Assembly: GCA_023954475.1 (NCBI GenBank)
Contig: JAMLHW010000001.1
Location: 310,001-374,000, forward strand
DNA length: 64,000 bases
Direction of reading: 5' to 3'
Origin: Anaerolineae bacterium
GTDB taxonomy: Bacteria; Chloroflexota; Anaerolineae; Promineifilales; Promineifilaceae
Part shown: positions 53,375 to 61,900 of the stretch, piece after piece
How the letters are laid out: each line of letters starts with the position of its first letter
Position numbering within the stretch: the stretch's first letter is position 1
Made by a program: the position numbers and the translations under genes
The notes under the pieces: model-generated
The model's input: only the letters and a program-made list of their open reading frames with translations
What the model was told of the DNA's origin: nothing
Databases searched by the model: none

Positions 53375-54445
53375 ATGAAGTTAAAACCCAATCACTTTCA
53401 AGCCATCGTGGATGTATTCATTGATGCTTTCAACCTGAATATGCTGGAAGCATTGATGCGCGGCAAACTCAATGAAGATTTGGACGCCCTTGTCAACACA
53501 AGGAGTAGTCTCACAGAGATCATCGCCGAGTTGTTGCAGTGGGCTGAGCGCGAAAACCGCGTGCAGGAACTCCTTGAAAAAGCTGGTGAGGAAAACGCAA
53601 CGAATCGACGGCTGGCGGAAATCATCGGTGACTTTGACGCGTCTTACTTTATGTCGGCCGAAGAGGAAAGCGCAGACGCATTCCCCTGGCTTGAAATCGA
53701 ACCGGAACTGGTCAAAGTAGAAGCCGGCCCATTTTGGATGGGCAGCGATGCCGCCGATGATGTTTCGCTGTTTGAAATGCCACGTCATGAAGTCATTCTG
53801 CCGACCTATCACATTGGGCGTTATCCGGTGACAAACGCGCAATACGCGCATTTCATCGCTGCCAGCGGCCATGCTGCACCGCAACGGGTCGGCTGGTTTG
53901 GTATCGAGCCGCCACCTGATAGATTGCAGCATCCTGTCAGCGGCATCAATTGGTACGATGCAACTGCGTATTGTGATTGGTTATCTGCACAAACGGAAAA
54001 TCACAGGTGCTATGGCTTGCCGTCTGAAGCGGAGTGGGAAAAAGCAGCCCGTGGGCAAGATGGTCGTATCTTTCCATGGGGTGACGTATGGGATGCGACA
54101 CGATGTAACAACGGAAGTGACATGACAACACCAGTGACGCAGTACGAAACGGGCATATCTCCCTACGGCTGTTTTGATATGTGCGGTAACATCGCCGAAT
54201 GGACGCGGACGTTGTGGGGTACCGATTGGCGCAATCCGACTTTTGCTTATCCGTATAGTCTGGAAGATGGTCGCGAGACATTGGCGGCCGATGCACTGAC
54301 GTATCGTGTTTATCGTGGCGGGAATTACACGGCAGACGTGGCGCAGTTGCGTTGCAGTGCTCGGAGTTGGTATATGCCCGATCATCATGATAAGCAGCGC
54401 GGTTTTCGCGTGGTAGTAACTCTGGATTCGGCCGATGGCAATTGA
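53375..54445 (+). CDS. EAD1-like adaptor fused to an FGE/SUMF-like (C-type lectin fold) domain
   Basis: The 356-residue protein has two parts. Residues about 1-85 are all-helical with the pattern of effector-associated domain 1 (FIDAFNLNMLEALMRGKLNEDL... LTEIIAELLQWAERENRVQELLEKAGEENATNRRL), a small adaptor domain of NTPase-based conflict systems. Residues about 112-352 are an FGE-sulfatase domain (WMGSDAADDVSLFEMPRHEVILPTYHIGRYPVTNAQYAHF, GLPSEAEWEKAARGQDGRIFPWG, MCGNIAEWT, VYRGGNYTADVAQLRCSARSWYMPDHHDKQRGFRV). The paired catalytic Cys of true formylglycine-generating enzyme are absent (TADVAQLRC), so it is probably a binding or sensor module. Its 3' end overlaps the SIR2-like gene by 11 bp. 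Confidence 0.82.
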   Translation: MKLKPNHFQAIVDVFIDAFNLNMLEALMRGKLNEDLDALVNTRSSLTEIIAELLQWAERENRVQELLEKAGEENATNRRLAEIIGDFDASYFMSAEEESADAFPWLEIEPELVKVEAGPFWMGSDAADDVSLFEMPRHEVILPTYHIGRYPVTNAQYAHFIAASGHAAPQRVGWFGIEPPPDRLQHPVSGINWYDATAYCDWLSAQTENHRCYGLPSEAEWEKAARGQDGRIFPWGDVWDATRCNNGSDMTTPVTQYETGISPYGCFDMCGNIAEWTRTLWGTDWRNPTFAYPYSLEDGRETLAADALTYRVYRGGNYTADVAQLRCSARSWYMPDHHDKQRGFRVVVTLDSADGN

Positions 54446-55469
54446 AACAGCAACTAACGGTAACAATAGTATTTCGTGGCCGCTGCTGCTACGGGCGCTG
54501 CGCGGCGGCAAAGCCATCCCACTCATCGGCAACATGGTCAGCATGGAGCACATGTTTGGGCAACTGGACATCGGTGAGGCCTGGGCAGCGGCTGTTAAAT
54601 TCCCATTCCGCGACCGTGAACCGGAACGGATTGCACAATATTTGAGTGTGCTTTCCGGCTATGAAGTCGAAGCCAAAGACCAATACCTCGACTTTCTCAA
54701 AACGCTGTTGTTCCGGCAAGCGCAGGCTGAACAACCGAATGGCACGCCGAATCCATTTTTGGACACCCTCAAAGACGAACTGCCGCGATTGACCGTGTCC
54801 AAATCGGCCGAACGCCTCGGTTTCGCCGTGTTCAAAAACGAGCCTGACAATCCTTTCTCTATTTTGGCAAAATTGCCCTTTCCGATCTATTTGACCACCA
54901 GTTACCATACATTGCTCGAAGACGCGTTGCGCGCTGTAGGCAAGACACCGCGCCAGGGTATCTACAGTTGGTCTGACGATCTGGAAGGGTACGCGCAGCA
55001 ATTGCCTTTTGACCCGATGCAGAGTCGCGAAGAACTGCTGGAACAGCGCATACAGAACCCGCTTGTCTTTCACCTGCACGGCATCGACTCTGATAGCGCG
55101 TCTTTGGTGTTGGCGGAAGATAATTTTTTTGAGTTTTTCGAACACATTTCGCACGATTTGGAGCGTGCGCAGGGCTTGCCGCCGGAAGTACAGCAAGCAA
55201 TGGCGTTATCTTCCCTGATCATGATCGGCTACGACGTGCATAGCTGGCCGTTCCGCGTTGTCTTTCGCGGGCCGGTGCGTGCCATCCTAAACCAGAAGCA
55301 GCCGCCCGGCCTGTCAATTCAGATGAAACCACAGCCGGAAGCCGGTATTGAAGATGTCGAAGCGGTAAAACGTTATTTCGACGTCTATTTTTCCAACAAC
55401 CGCTTTAATATTTACTGGGGTGATGTGCAATCGTTCACGCGTGAATTGTGGACACAATGGGAGCAATAA
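54435..55469 (+). CDS. SIR2-like effector protein
   Basis: The 344-residue protein follows the SIR2-like pattern of bacterial conflict systems: a Gly-poor LIGNMVS in place of the usual GAGxS loop (residues about 30-37), YLTTSYHTLLEDALRAV at the position of the TTNYD motif (about 151-167), VFHLHGIDSD (about 208-217) with the catalytic-type His, LVLAEDNFFEFFEHIS, and LIMIGYDVHSWPFRVVFRG. In NAD-cleaving defence proteins the TTNYD Asn and the HG His act in catalysis; here Asn is Ser and Asp is His. The protein may be a weakened or differently specific NADase. It is coupled on both sides by gene overlaps, and its start codon overlaps a TCGGCCGA copy. Confidence 0.8.
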   Translation: MAIETATNGNNSISWPLLLRALRGGKAIPLIGNMVSMEHMFGQLDIGEAWAAAVKFPFRDREPERIAQYLSVLSGYEVEAKDQYLDFLKTLLFRQAQAEQPNGTPNPFLDTLKDELPRLTVSKSAERLGFAVFKNEPDNPFSILAKLPFPIYLTTSYHTLLEDALRAVGKTPRQGIYSWSDDLEGYAQQLPFDPMQSREELLEQRIQNPLVFHLHGIDSDSASLVLAEDNFFEFFEHISHDLERAQGLPPEVQQAMALSSLIMIGYDVHSWPFRVVFRGPVRAILNQKQPPGLSIQMKPQPEAGIEDVEAVKRYFDVYFSNNRFNIYWGDVQSFTRELWTQWEQ

Positions 55470-58400
55470 TGGAGTCGGCAACAGCGACTAACCCTTATGT
55501 TGGGCCACGGGCGTATCGTCGTGATGAAGCCCATCTCTTTTTCGGCCGAGAACAAGAGGCGGCTGAATTGCTCTCGCTGGTGGTGTCACAACATGTCGTC
55601 GTCTTCAATGCGCAGTCAGGTGCGGGTAAAAGCTCGCTGCTCAATGCGCGTCTTGTGCCGCAATTGGAGCAGGAAGGATTCTCGGTTCTGCCGATTGGCC
55701 GCATCAGCGGCGCGTTGCCGGAAGGCGTAGCTGACGACGATGTCACCAACATATTTGTCTACAATCTGCTGCTCAGCCTGCAAGGTGAGGAACAAGTCGC
55801 AACCGAATTGGCGCAGACGTCTTTGCGCAGTTATTTAGAGAAAACACAATCGGCCGAAACGAGCGCCCGTGTCCTGATTATCGACCAGTTTGAGGAGATC
55901 TTTACCGCACATCTGGACCGCTGGCAAGATCGCAAGGTCTTCTTCCGGCAATTAGGCGCGGCTGTCAGACACGATCCGCTACTCTGGGTTGTATTGACCA
56001 TGCGCGAGGATTTTGTCTCCGGACTGGATCCGTTCGCTGAGTCGATTCCCGGCAATTTGCGCGTGCGTTACTACATGCAGCGCTTACGTGCGCTGGCCGC
56101 CGACGGCCTGGCAGTTGCGCAATCTGCGCTCGATGTGGTCGAAGCCCCGGCGCGTATCGGTGGCCGTCCATTCGATGAGGGCGTTGCTGCCATCTTGATC
56201 CGGAATTTGAGCCGCGTAACCGGACGTGATCCCACAGAGACACAGGCAGGCGAATATCTGGAACCGTTGCAGCTACAGGTCGTCTGTCAACAATTGTGGG
56301 AAATGGTCGGCAATGATCCTGATTGCGCTGATCCTGATTGCACTATTTCGGCCGAACACGTCAACAGCCTCGATGTCAACACCGCACTCGGCCGATTCTA
56401 CGACGATACAATTGCCGCCGTCATTGCCAATCCTGCCGTCGATGCTTCGGAAAGCGTCATTCGCAACTGGTTTGAAAACGAGTTGATTACCGAAGGTGGC
56501 ACGCGCGGCACAGTCTACCAAAACGAAGAAACGGGCAAAACCGGCACGCTGGACAATGCCGTTGTCGCTGCACTGGCCGGCAACTATTTGCTGCGTCTTC
56601 AGGAACGGTCGCGGGGCATTTGGGTCGAAATTGTGCATGATCGCTTTGTTCGGCCGATACGCAACTCCAACGCTGCTTGGCGACAGCAACAGACGCCTCT
56701 CTATCAGGATGCCCTGGCCTGGGATCGGGCGGAAGACGAGGCTAAAGCCGCCCTGCTCTATACCGGCAGTAAGCTCGAAGGCACGCTGGCAGGCGTCAAC
56801 CCGGACCGGCTGGAAGATGTGGAACGCAATTTTCTCGACGCCGGTCGACGTGAGGATGCTATCTTGCGCACGCGCCGCCGTAACCGCAACTTGCTACTGT
56901 TGATTGGTGGCATTGCGTTGGCAAGCGCGATTGTCATTGGTGTCATCAGCTTCGCGTTGGTGCAAACGCGTACCGAACGCCGTCGGGCTGTGCAACAGTC
57001 GGTAGCGGCTCGGGCGCTGCGCATTGCCGACCGCACGCAGGACAATACACTCGGTGCGCTGCTGGCAATTGAAGCATTCTTGCTGGAAAAAGAAACGGGC
57101 GATTCGGTGCGGGATCAGGTTGACCTTACGCTGCGAACGTTGCTGGGCGAACAAGGTTTGCTGGACGTCTTGCGCGACCACGATGGCGTGGTGCGCGAGT
57201 TGCGTTTCAGTGCAGATGGGCGCTGGCTGGCGTCTGTAGGGGATGATGACACGATTTTGGTCCGCGATATGTGGGCGGAGACAGATAATGATCCGCTGCG
57301 CCTGACGGAGCATTCGGCCGATGTGCGTTCCGTCGATTTCAGCCCGGATGGACAGTGGATGGTTTCGGCCGACCACGAAGGCGGTGTCATTTTGTGGCAA
57401 CTGAGCTTGAGTGAACCGGAATCGGCCGATGATAGTGTAGTCGTCATACCAACCGCCACCTTTTTCCTGGACCGGGGTGCTGTGCAGTCGAGAAGCGATA
57501 GTCGTCTGGAAGCCACGCCCATCCCGCTGCCGCCCTCCCACACGACCAGCGTGCGCTCCGTCACCTTCAGCCCGGACAATCGCCATTTTGCCACTGCCGG
57601 TGACGATGATGCCATCCGTTTGTGGGATGTGGAAAACTCGGACGCCGCGCCGCTGCTGTTGCCGGCGCCGGACACGAGCGAAAAACGCTGGCGCCACATC
57701 GCATTCAACCCGGACGGGACAATGTTGGGTGGCGCCAATGTCAACGGCAATGTTTATTTGTACGATTCGGCCGATTGGTCAGCGCCACCGCGTGAATTGG
57801 TGGGCCATAATTCCACCGTCTATGGTGTCGCATTCAGTCCGGACAGCCAGCTAATGGCGACCATCGGTTTTGCTGACGACACCGTACGCTTGTGGGATAT
57901 TCGTTCATTGCAGGAAGCTCGGCTCATCAAAACGTTGCGTGGCCATACTGATAGCGTGACCGGTATTGCCTTTGCCCCCGATGGCCGCACACTGGCATCG
58001 AGCAGCTACGACCAGACCATCATTCTCTGGGATGTCGGTGATCCGGAAAACGCCGTGCCCGTGCGCCAAATCAAAGCCGCTGACGATTCGCTCGAACGGA
58101 TCACATTTAATCCGATCACAGGCGTGTTGGTTTCCGGTGGACACGACAATATGGTGCGCATTTGGGACACTGAGCAGCTGATCACGACCGAGGCAGAGCC
58201 GCGTATTCTGATCGATAATGATGCCTGGATCAATGAGTTTGCCGCCGATGCCGAACGCCAATTGATAGCGACGGCCGATACGGATGGCGTCGTTCGGTTG
58301 TGGGATGTCGGCGCTTTGCCAAAGGAACTGGCGGCATTGACGGGACTGGAACCGACTGGAGTGGGGGAAAGTGTTTGGTCGCTGGCGTTGAGTCCGGACG

Positions 58401-60211
58401 GGCAAACCCTGGCCCTTGGTACGCACGATGGATCGCTGCAACTGCGGAATGCAGCGGATTCGGCCGAGATCGCCACAGCAAGGCACGCTCATGACAGCGA
58501 GATCCGCGATGTCGCTTTTGATCCCGCTGGTACATTGCTGGCGTCAGCAGGCACGGATGGCACAGTCCAATTGAGGGCCAGCGACGATCTGTCTGCTCCG
58601 TTGTGGTCGTCATCCGCGATTTCACCGACTGTCGTAACGGATGTCATCAACGCGGTGGCATTTCATCCGGATCGACCCATCATGGCTACCGGCAGCGATG
58701 ACGGGCGCGTGGTGTTGTGGGATGTTGCTGATTCGGCGATGACTGTGCCGTTTGCCGTCATTCCGCTGGCGCTCGTAGATGGTGAAGTAAATGGTGTGAC
58801 GGATGTGGCGTTTAGCCCGACGCAGCCGCTGCTGGCTGCTGCTGAGCGTGATGGACGCTTTACCTTGTGGGACATCAGCCGTCTCAGTCGCCCGCGCATT
58901 GTGTCACAGTGGCATGGGCCGGACGGAATTTTGCTCGAATTCAGCCCGGATGGCGCGTTGTTGGCGACGAGTGGGAGCGATAATGATGTCACATTGTGGG
59001 ACGTTTCCGATCCGGCTGCGCCGAAGTTGGTGCAGACGCTGCCGGGACACACATCGCGCTCATGGTATGTGGCGTTTAGCAACGATGGCTTGCAATTGGC
59101 GTCTGCTTCGGCCGATGCCACGGTGCAGATTTGGGATCTGAGTGGCGCGGCCAAACCACAGTTGATCGACAGGCTGGTGGGGCATGATAAGTGGGTGCGA
59201 GGCGTTGCGTTTTCGGCCGACGGCAACACGCTTTACACAGCAGGAGATGATCAAACACTGCGTACCTGGTCGTTGCGCGACGACAGACCCGGCCCAACAG
59301 CCTATGTCTGGACGGTCGACATCGCCACCGAGCGTTCCTTGCTCGCTGCGGCCGGTTTCGATGGCCACCTGTACCTCTGGGACATTGGCGACCCCGCCGC
59401 TCCACAACCGGTCGCTGTGCGCTGGGGGCAGGGAACCGGCATTCACGATCTGGAATTCAGCCCGGACGAGCGCTTCATCGCCGCCGGAACCGACGATGGA
59501 AAAGTGGTCGTGTGGAATATTTCTGATCCCACCAATCCGATGTTGACAGCGCTCAATACGACAGAACACACCGATGCCGTGCAGGGGGTCGTATTTCGGC
59601 CGGACGGTCGTTGGTTGGCGACTGCCGGCGACGACGAAACCATTGTCCTGTGGGAAGTGGACGCATCCGGCGTGATTTCGCCCGTCAATTCGTTGACAGG
59701 CCATTCGGAATGGATCAGCGGACTGGCGTTCAATGGCGACGGCACGTTGCTGGCTTCTTCGGCCGATGACAAAACGGTACGTGTATGGGATGTCACTGAT
59801 CCGAACACTGCATCCGAGAAGTTTGTGTTACAGGGACACAAACGCGGCGTGCGCGATGTCGCTTTTGCGCCGACTGCTGACGGCAATGATCTGGTCTCAG
59901 GTGGTGTCGACAACATAGTGCTGTTGTGGGACCTTGATCTACCTGACCCCAATTTCTATCCATTCACTCTCAGTGGACATAGTGATTGGGTTTGGTATGT
60001 AGCCTTCAGCGATGATGGACGCTACGCGTTGACGGCGGGACGCGATGGAACGGTGCGGCGCTGGACTGCGCAGATCGAGGATTTGATTGATCTCGTGTGC
60101 GGGCAAGTGACGCAGTCTGGTTTAACCGAGCAGGAGCAGAGAGATTATTTGCCTGGTGAGGGGCGTGAGCAGACCTGTCCGGTAGATTGGGAAGCTTTTC
60201 GGGAACGCTAG
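55469..60211 (+). CDS. Membrane-anchored nSTAND NTPase with 21 WD40 blades
   Basis: The 1580-residue protein starts at ATG 55469, which overlaps the SIR2 stop (TAATG) after GGGAG. Residues about 8-30 read NPYVGPRAYRRDEAHLFFGRE, the N-terminal mark of nSTAND1 NTPases. Walker A is QSGAGKSS (about 49-56), Walker B VLIIDQFEEIF (about 135-145), and LTMREDF follows as sensor. A winged-helix-like region continues to about 440; a membrane helix (LLLLIGGIALASAIVIGVISFAL, about 474-496) and a short coiled segment lead to WD40 repeats from about 565 to 1540. I count 21 blades, enough for three seven-bladed propellers. It is likely the sensor and switch of the conflict system made with the two preceding genes. 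Confidence 0.88.
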   Translation: MESATATNPYVGPRAYRRDEAHLFFGREQEAAELLSLVVSQHVVVFNAQSGAGKSSLLNARLVPQLEQEGFSVLPIGRISGALPEGVADDDVTNIFVYNLLLSLQGEEQVATELAQTSLRSYLEKTQSAETSARVLIIDQFEEIFTAHLDRWQDRKVFFRQLGAAVRHDPLLWVVLTMREDFVSGLDPFAESIPGNLRVRYYMQRLRALAADGLAVAQSALDVVEAPARIGGRPFDEGVAAILIRNLSRVTGRDPTETQAGEYLEPLQLQVVCQQLWEMVGNDPDCADPDCTISAEHVNSLDVNTALGRFYDDTIAAVIANPAVDASESVIRNWFENELITEGGTRGTVYQNEETGKTGTLDNAVVAALAGNYLLRLQERSRGIWVEIVHDRFVRPIRNSNAAWRQQQTPLYQDALAWDRAEDEAKAALLYTGSKLEGTLAGVNPDRLEDVERNFLDAGRREDAILRTRRRNRNLLLLIGGIALASAIVIGVISFALVQTRTERRRAVQQSVAARALRIADRTQDNTLGALLAIEAFLLEKETGDSVRDQVDLTLRTLLGEQGLLDVLRDHDGVVRELRFSADGRWLASVGDDDTILVRDMWAETDNDPLRLTEHSADVRSVDFSPDGQWMVSADHEGGVILWQLSLSEPESADDSVVVIPTATFFLDRGAVQSRSDSRLEATPIPLPPSHTTSVRSVTFSPDNRHFATAGDDDAIRLWDVENSDAAPLLLPAPDTSEKRWRHIAFNPDGTMLGGANVNGNVYLYDSADWSAPPRELVGHNSTVYGVAFSPDSQLMATIGFADDTVRLWDIRSLQEARLIKTLRGHTDSVTGIAFAPDGRTLASSSYDQTIILWDVGDPENAVPVRQIKAADDSLERITFNPITGVLVSGGHDNMVRIWDTEQLITTEAEPRILIDNDAWINEFAADAERQLIATADTDGVVRLWDVGALPKELAALTGLEPTGVGESVWSLALSPDGQTLALGTHDGSLQLRNAADSAEIATARHAHDSEIRDVAFDPAGTLLASAGTDGTVQLRASDDLSAPLWSSSAISPTVVTDVINAVAFHPDRPIMATGSDDGRVVLWDVADSAMTVPFAVIPLALVDGEVNGVTDVAFSPTQPLLAAAERDGRFTLWDISRLSRPRIVSQWHGPDGILLEFSPDGALLATSGSDNDVTLWDVSDPAAPKLVQTLPGHTSRSWYVAFSNDGLQLASASADATVQIWDLSGAAKPQLIDRLVGHDKWVRGVAFSADGNTLYTAGDDQTLRTWSLRDDRPGPTAYVWTVDIATERSLLAAAGFDGHLYLWDIGDPAAPQPVAVRWGQGTGIHDLEFSPDERFIAAGTDDGKVVVWNISDPTNPMLTALNTTEHTDAVQGVVFRPDGRWLATAGDDETIVLWEVDASGVISPVNSLTGHSEWISGLAFNGDGTLLASSADDKTVRVWDVTDPNTASEKFVLQGHKRGVRDVAFAPTADGNDLVSGGVDNIVLLWDLDLPDPNFYPFTLSGHSDWVWYVAFSDDGRYALTAGRDGTVRRWTAQIEDLIDLVCGQVTQSGLTEQEQRDYLPGEGREQTCPVDWEAFRER

Positions 60212-60308
60212 GCATCGTTTGCGTCCACCGTAACGTCACCTGGTTAAACCCGAAATCAGCACAGTGCAGCGCGCGTCATTAAAATCGGGCTTATCGGCCA
60301 AACCACCA

Positions 60309-60743
60309 TCACCCCCCACCGTTTCGCACAAACTCCGGCAAATGCCCCGCCGCGATAAAGTCGAGCAGCGCATCGAGATCAGGCAACACCTTGCGCGCCG
60401 TGAAGCGGATCGCCCAGTGATGATGCAGCGGCGACACCGCAATGATCGGCACGCCGTTCTGATACGCTTGCCACATTTCCATCGCTGTGCCCATGCTCGC
60501 CGTCGGCAAATACGCGATTAACGCGTCAGTTTTACCCGCCTGCTGCAAGTGGGTGTGAAACGTGCGGAACGCCGTTTCAGCGTCAAAATCGACGCTACCT
60601 GGACTGAGCGCCCACGGGTCGTAGACGCGAGCATCCGGCACATGTTCGGTAATCGCTCGCGTGATGCGTACGCGGTACGATTGATCGTCGATCAAATGGT
60701 CGCGGCGCACCCCTTGCATGACGCCGGCGATAAAAATCTGCAT
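60309..60743 (-). CDS. Nucleoside 2-deoxyribosyltransferase-like protein
   Basis: The 144-residue protein resembles the NDT-like Rossmannoid family: MQIFIAGVMQG at the first strand, then ARVYDPWALSPG, and DALIAYLPTASMGTAMEMWQAYQNGVPIIAVSP, where the Glu of SMGTAMEM corresponds to the family's catalytic Glu. The family cleaves or exchanges N-glycosidic bonds of nucleosides; many members are uncharacterised. It converges on the STAND gene with 97 bp between and starts 12 bp after the CBM-like gene that precedes it. Its pairing with the SIR2/STAND operon may be chance. Confidence 0.7.
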   Translation of the reverse strand: MQIFIAGVMQGVRRDHLIDDQSYRVRITRAITEHVPDARVYDPWALSPGSVDFDAETAFRTFHTHLQQAGKTDALIAYLPTASMGTAMEMWQAYQNGVPIIAVSPLHHHWAIRFTARKVLPDLDALLDFIAAGHLPEFVRNGGG

Positions 60744-60754
60744 TATTAACTCGC

Positions 60755-61858
60755 TTAACGCCGCAACAGAACAGCGCCGCCCAATCCGACCAACAGTAGC
60801 AAACCGGCTCCCATCAGAATCAATCCGACAGGCGCTGAATCATCGCTTTCGGCCGAATTAGTCTCTCCCGTAATCGTCGGTGTAGATGTCGGTTGTACCT
60901 CGGCGACAGCAGCCGCAGTGGCTGTTGGCTCAACGGCGGTAGTCGGCGGCATGTCAGTCGGCGGCAGTGGCGTAGCGGTTGGCGGTAGCGGTGTTGCTGT
61001 CGGCAAAGGTGTCGCCGTCGGTTCCGGCGTATCCGTTGCTGGTGCAGGCGTTGGCGTGTCTGTTGCCGGAACGGGCGTATCCGTCGGTGGCGTATCGGGT
61101 GTATTTGTAGGAACCGGTGTATCCGTTGCAGGACCCGGCGTATTCGTCGGCAGCGGCGTCGCTGTCGGCGGCGGGCCAACCAACGTCACACTGGCCGCAT
61201 CGAAATAGAGATCGTTATGTGTGTTGGCAAAGTCAGGCGATGATCGCGTGTAGACCGTAATCACATCGTTTTGCGCCGTCACATCGATGCTGACCGGGCA
61301 CCAATTGTCGATGACACAGGTCATCGATACCTCGCCTGACCAGACAACGGTTGGCGGTGCACTGCCGACTGCACCGGGCCACGCTGCACCGGTCGGGTCA
61401 ATGCCGATGTGCAGACGCGGGTTAGCCGGGCCTACTGACGTATCGCCGGTCGGCTCGGTTGAAGACCAGACTTGTGTCCAGATGGAAAAGCGGTAAGTTT
61501 GTCCCGGTGTGACGCCGAAAACTTGCTGGTACATTCCGGCGTAATGCGATTTGTAGAATGTGAAATATTGTTGTGCCCGTTCCCCGTCGACAACGCGCGT
61601 AGGGAAAAATTGGCGTTCGGCCGGTTTGTATTCCGGTTGTGCCCAAATAGGCTCGTGATTGCCGTCCTCGACCCACCACGGCGTCCAGTTGGCCGCCATT
61701 TGCGCCGTGCCGTATTGGGGTAACCAGGCGGAGTAGTTGCCCTCAAAACTGGGATTTTGCAGCAGATTTGTCTGTGCATGGGCCGGACGCACTGGGTAGC
61801 TCACGGCAATGAAAGCCAAAGCGATCAACAAGATAAGCAGTCGCAAGTAACGTTGCAT
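60755..61858 (-). CDS. Surface protein: CBM-like domain, Thr-Pro linker, C-terminal anchor
   Basis: The protein has a signal peptide (LRLLILLIALAFIAVSYPVRPAHAQ), one beta-sandwich (TNLLQNPSFEGNYSAWLPQ... QVFGVTPGQTYRFSIWTQVWSS... NDLYFDAASVTLVGPP, about 200 residues) like carbohydrate-binding modules, a linker of about 100 residues built from Thr-Pro-Ala-Asp repeats, and a C-terminal membrane helix (LILMGAGLLLLVGLGGAVLLRR). It would display a glycan-binding domain away from the membrane. The frame opens at TTG 61891; ATG 61858 gives a normal signal peptide and is used, though no ribosome site is clear for either. Confidence 0.82.
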   Translation of the reverse strand: MQRYLRLLILLIALAFIAVSYPVRPAHAQTNLLQNPSFEGNYSAWLPQYGTAQMAANWTPWWVEDGNHEPIWAQPEYKPAERQFFPTRVVDGERAQQYFTFYKSHYAGMYQQVFGVTPGQTYRFSIWTQVWSSTEPTGDTSVGPANPRLHIGIDPTGAAWPGAVGSAPPTVVWSGEVSMTCVIDNWCPVSIDVTAQNDVITVYTRSSPDFANTHNDLYFDAASVTLVGPPPTATPLPTNTPGPATDTPVPTNTPDTPPTDTPVPATDTPTPAPATDTPEPTATPLPTATPLPPTATPLPPTDMPPTTAVEPTATAAAVAEVQPTSTPTITGETNSAESDDSAPVGLILMGAGLLLLVGLGGAVLLRR

Positions 61859-61900
61859 AAGTGTCTTGAACAGGCGTAAATGAGTACGCAAGCTCCTGTT

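Noticed and set aside
53375-54445. Diversity-generating retroelement target (C-type lectin fold in the FGE-like domain)
   Set aside because: FGE/C-type lectin folds can be DGR targets, but there is no reverse transcriptase gene or template repeat in the window.
53375-54445. Active formylglycine-generating enzyme for a sulfatase
   Set aside because: The catalytic Cys pair is missing, no sulfatase gene is near, and the domain is fused to an EAD1-like adaptor.
60918-61208. Rightward 96-codon frame rich in Gly and Val
   Set aside because: It is the antisense reading of the Thr-Pro linker of the leftward surface protein; repetitive linkers commonly leave long open frames on the other strand.
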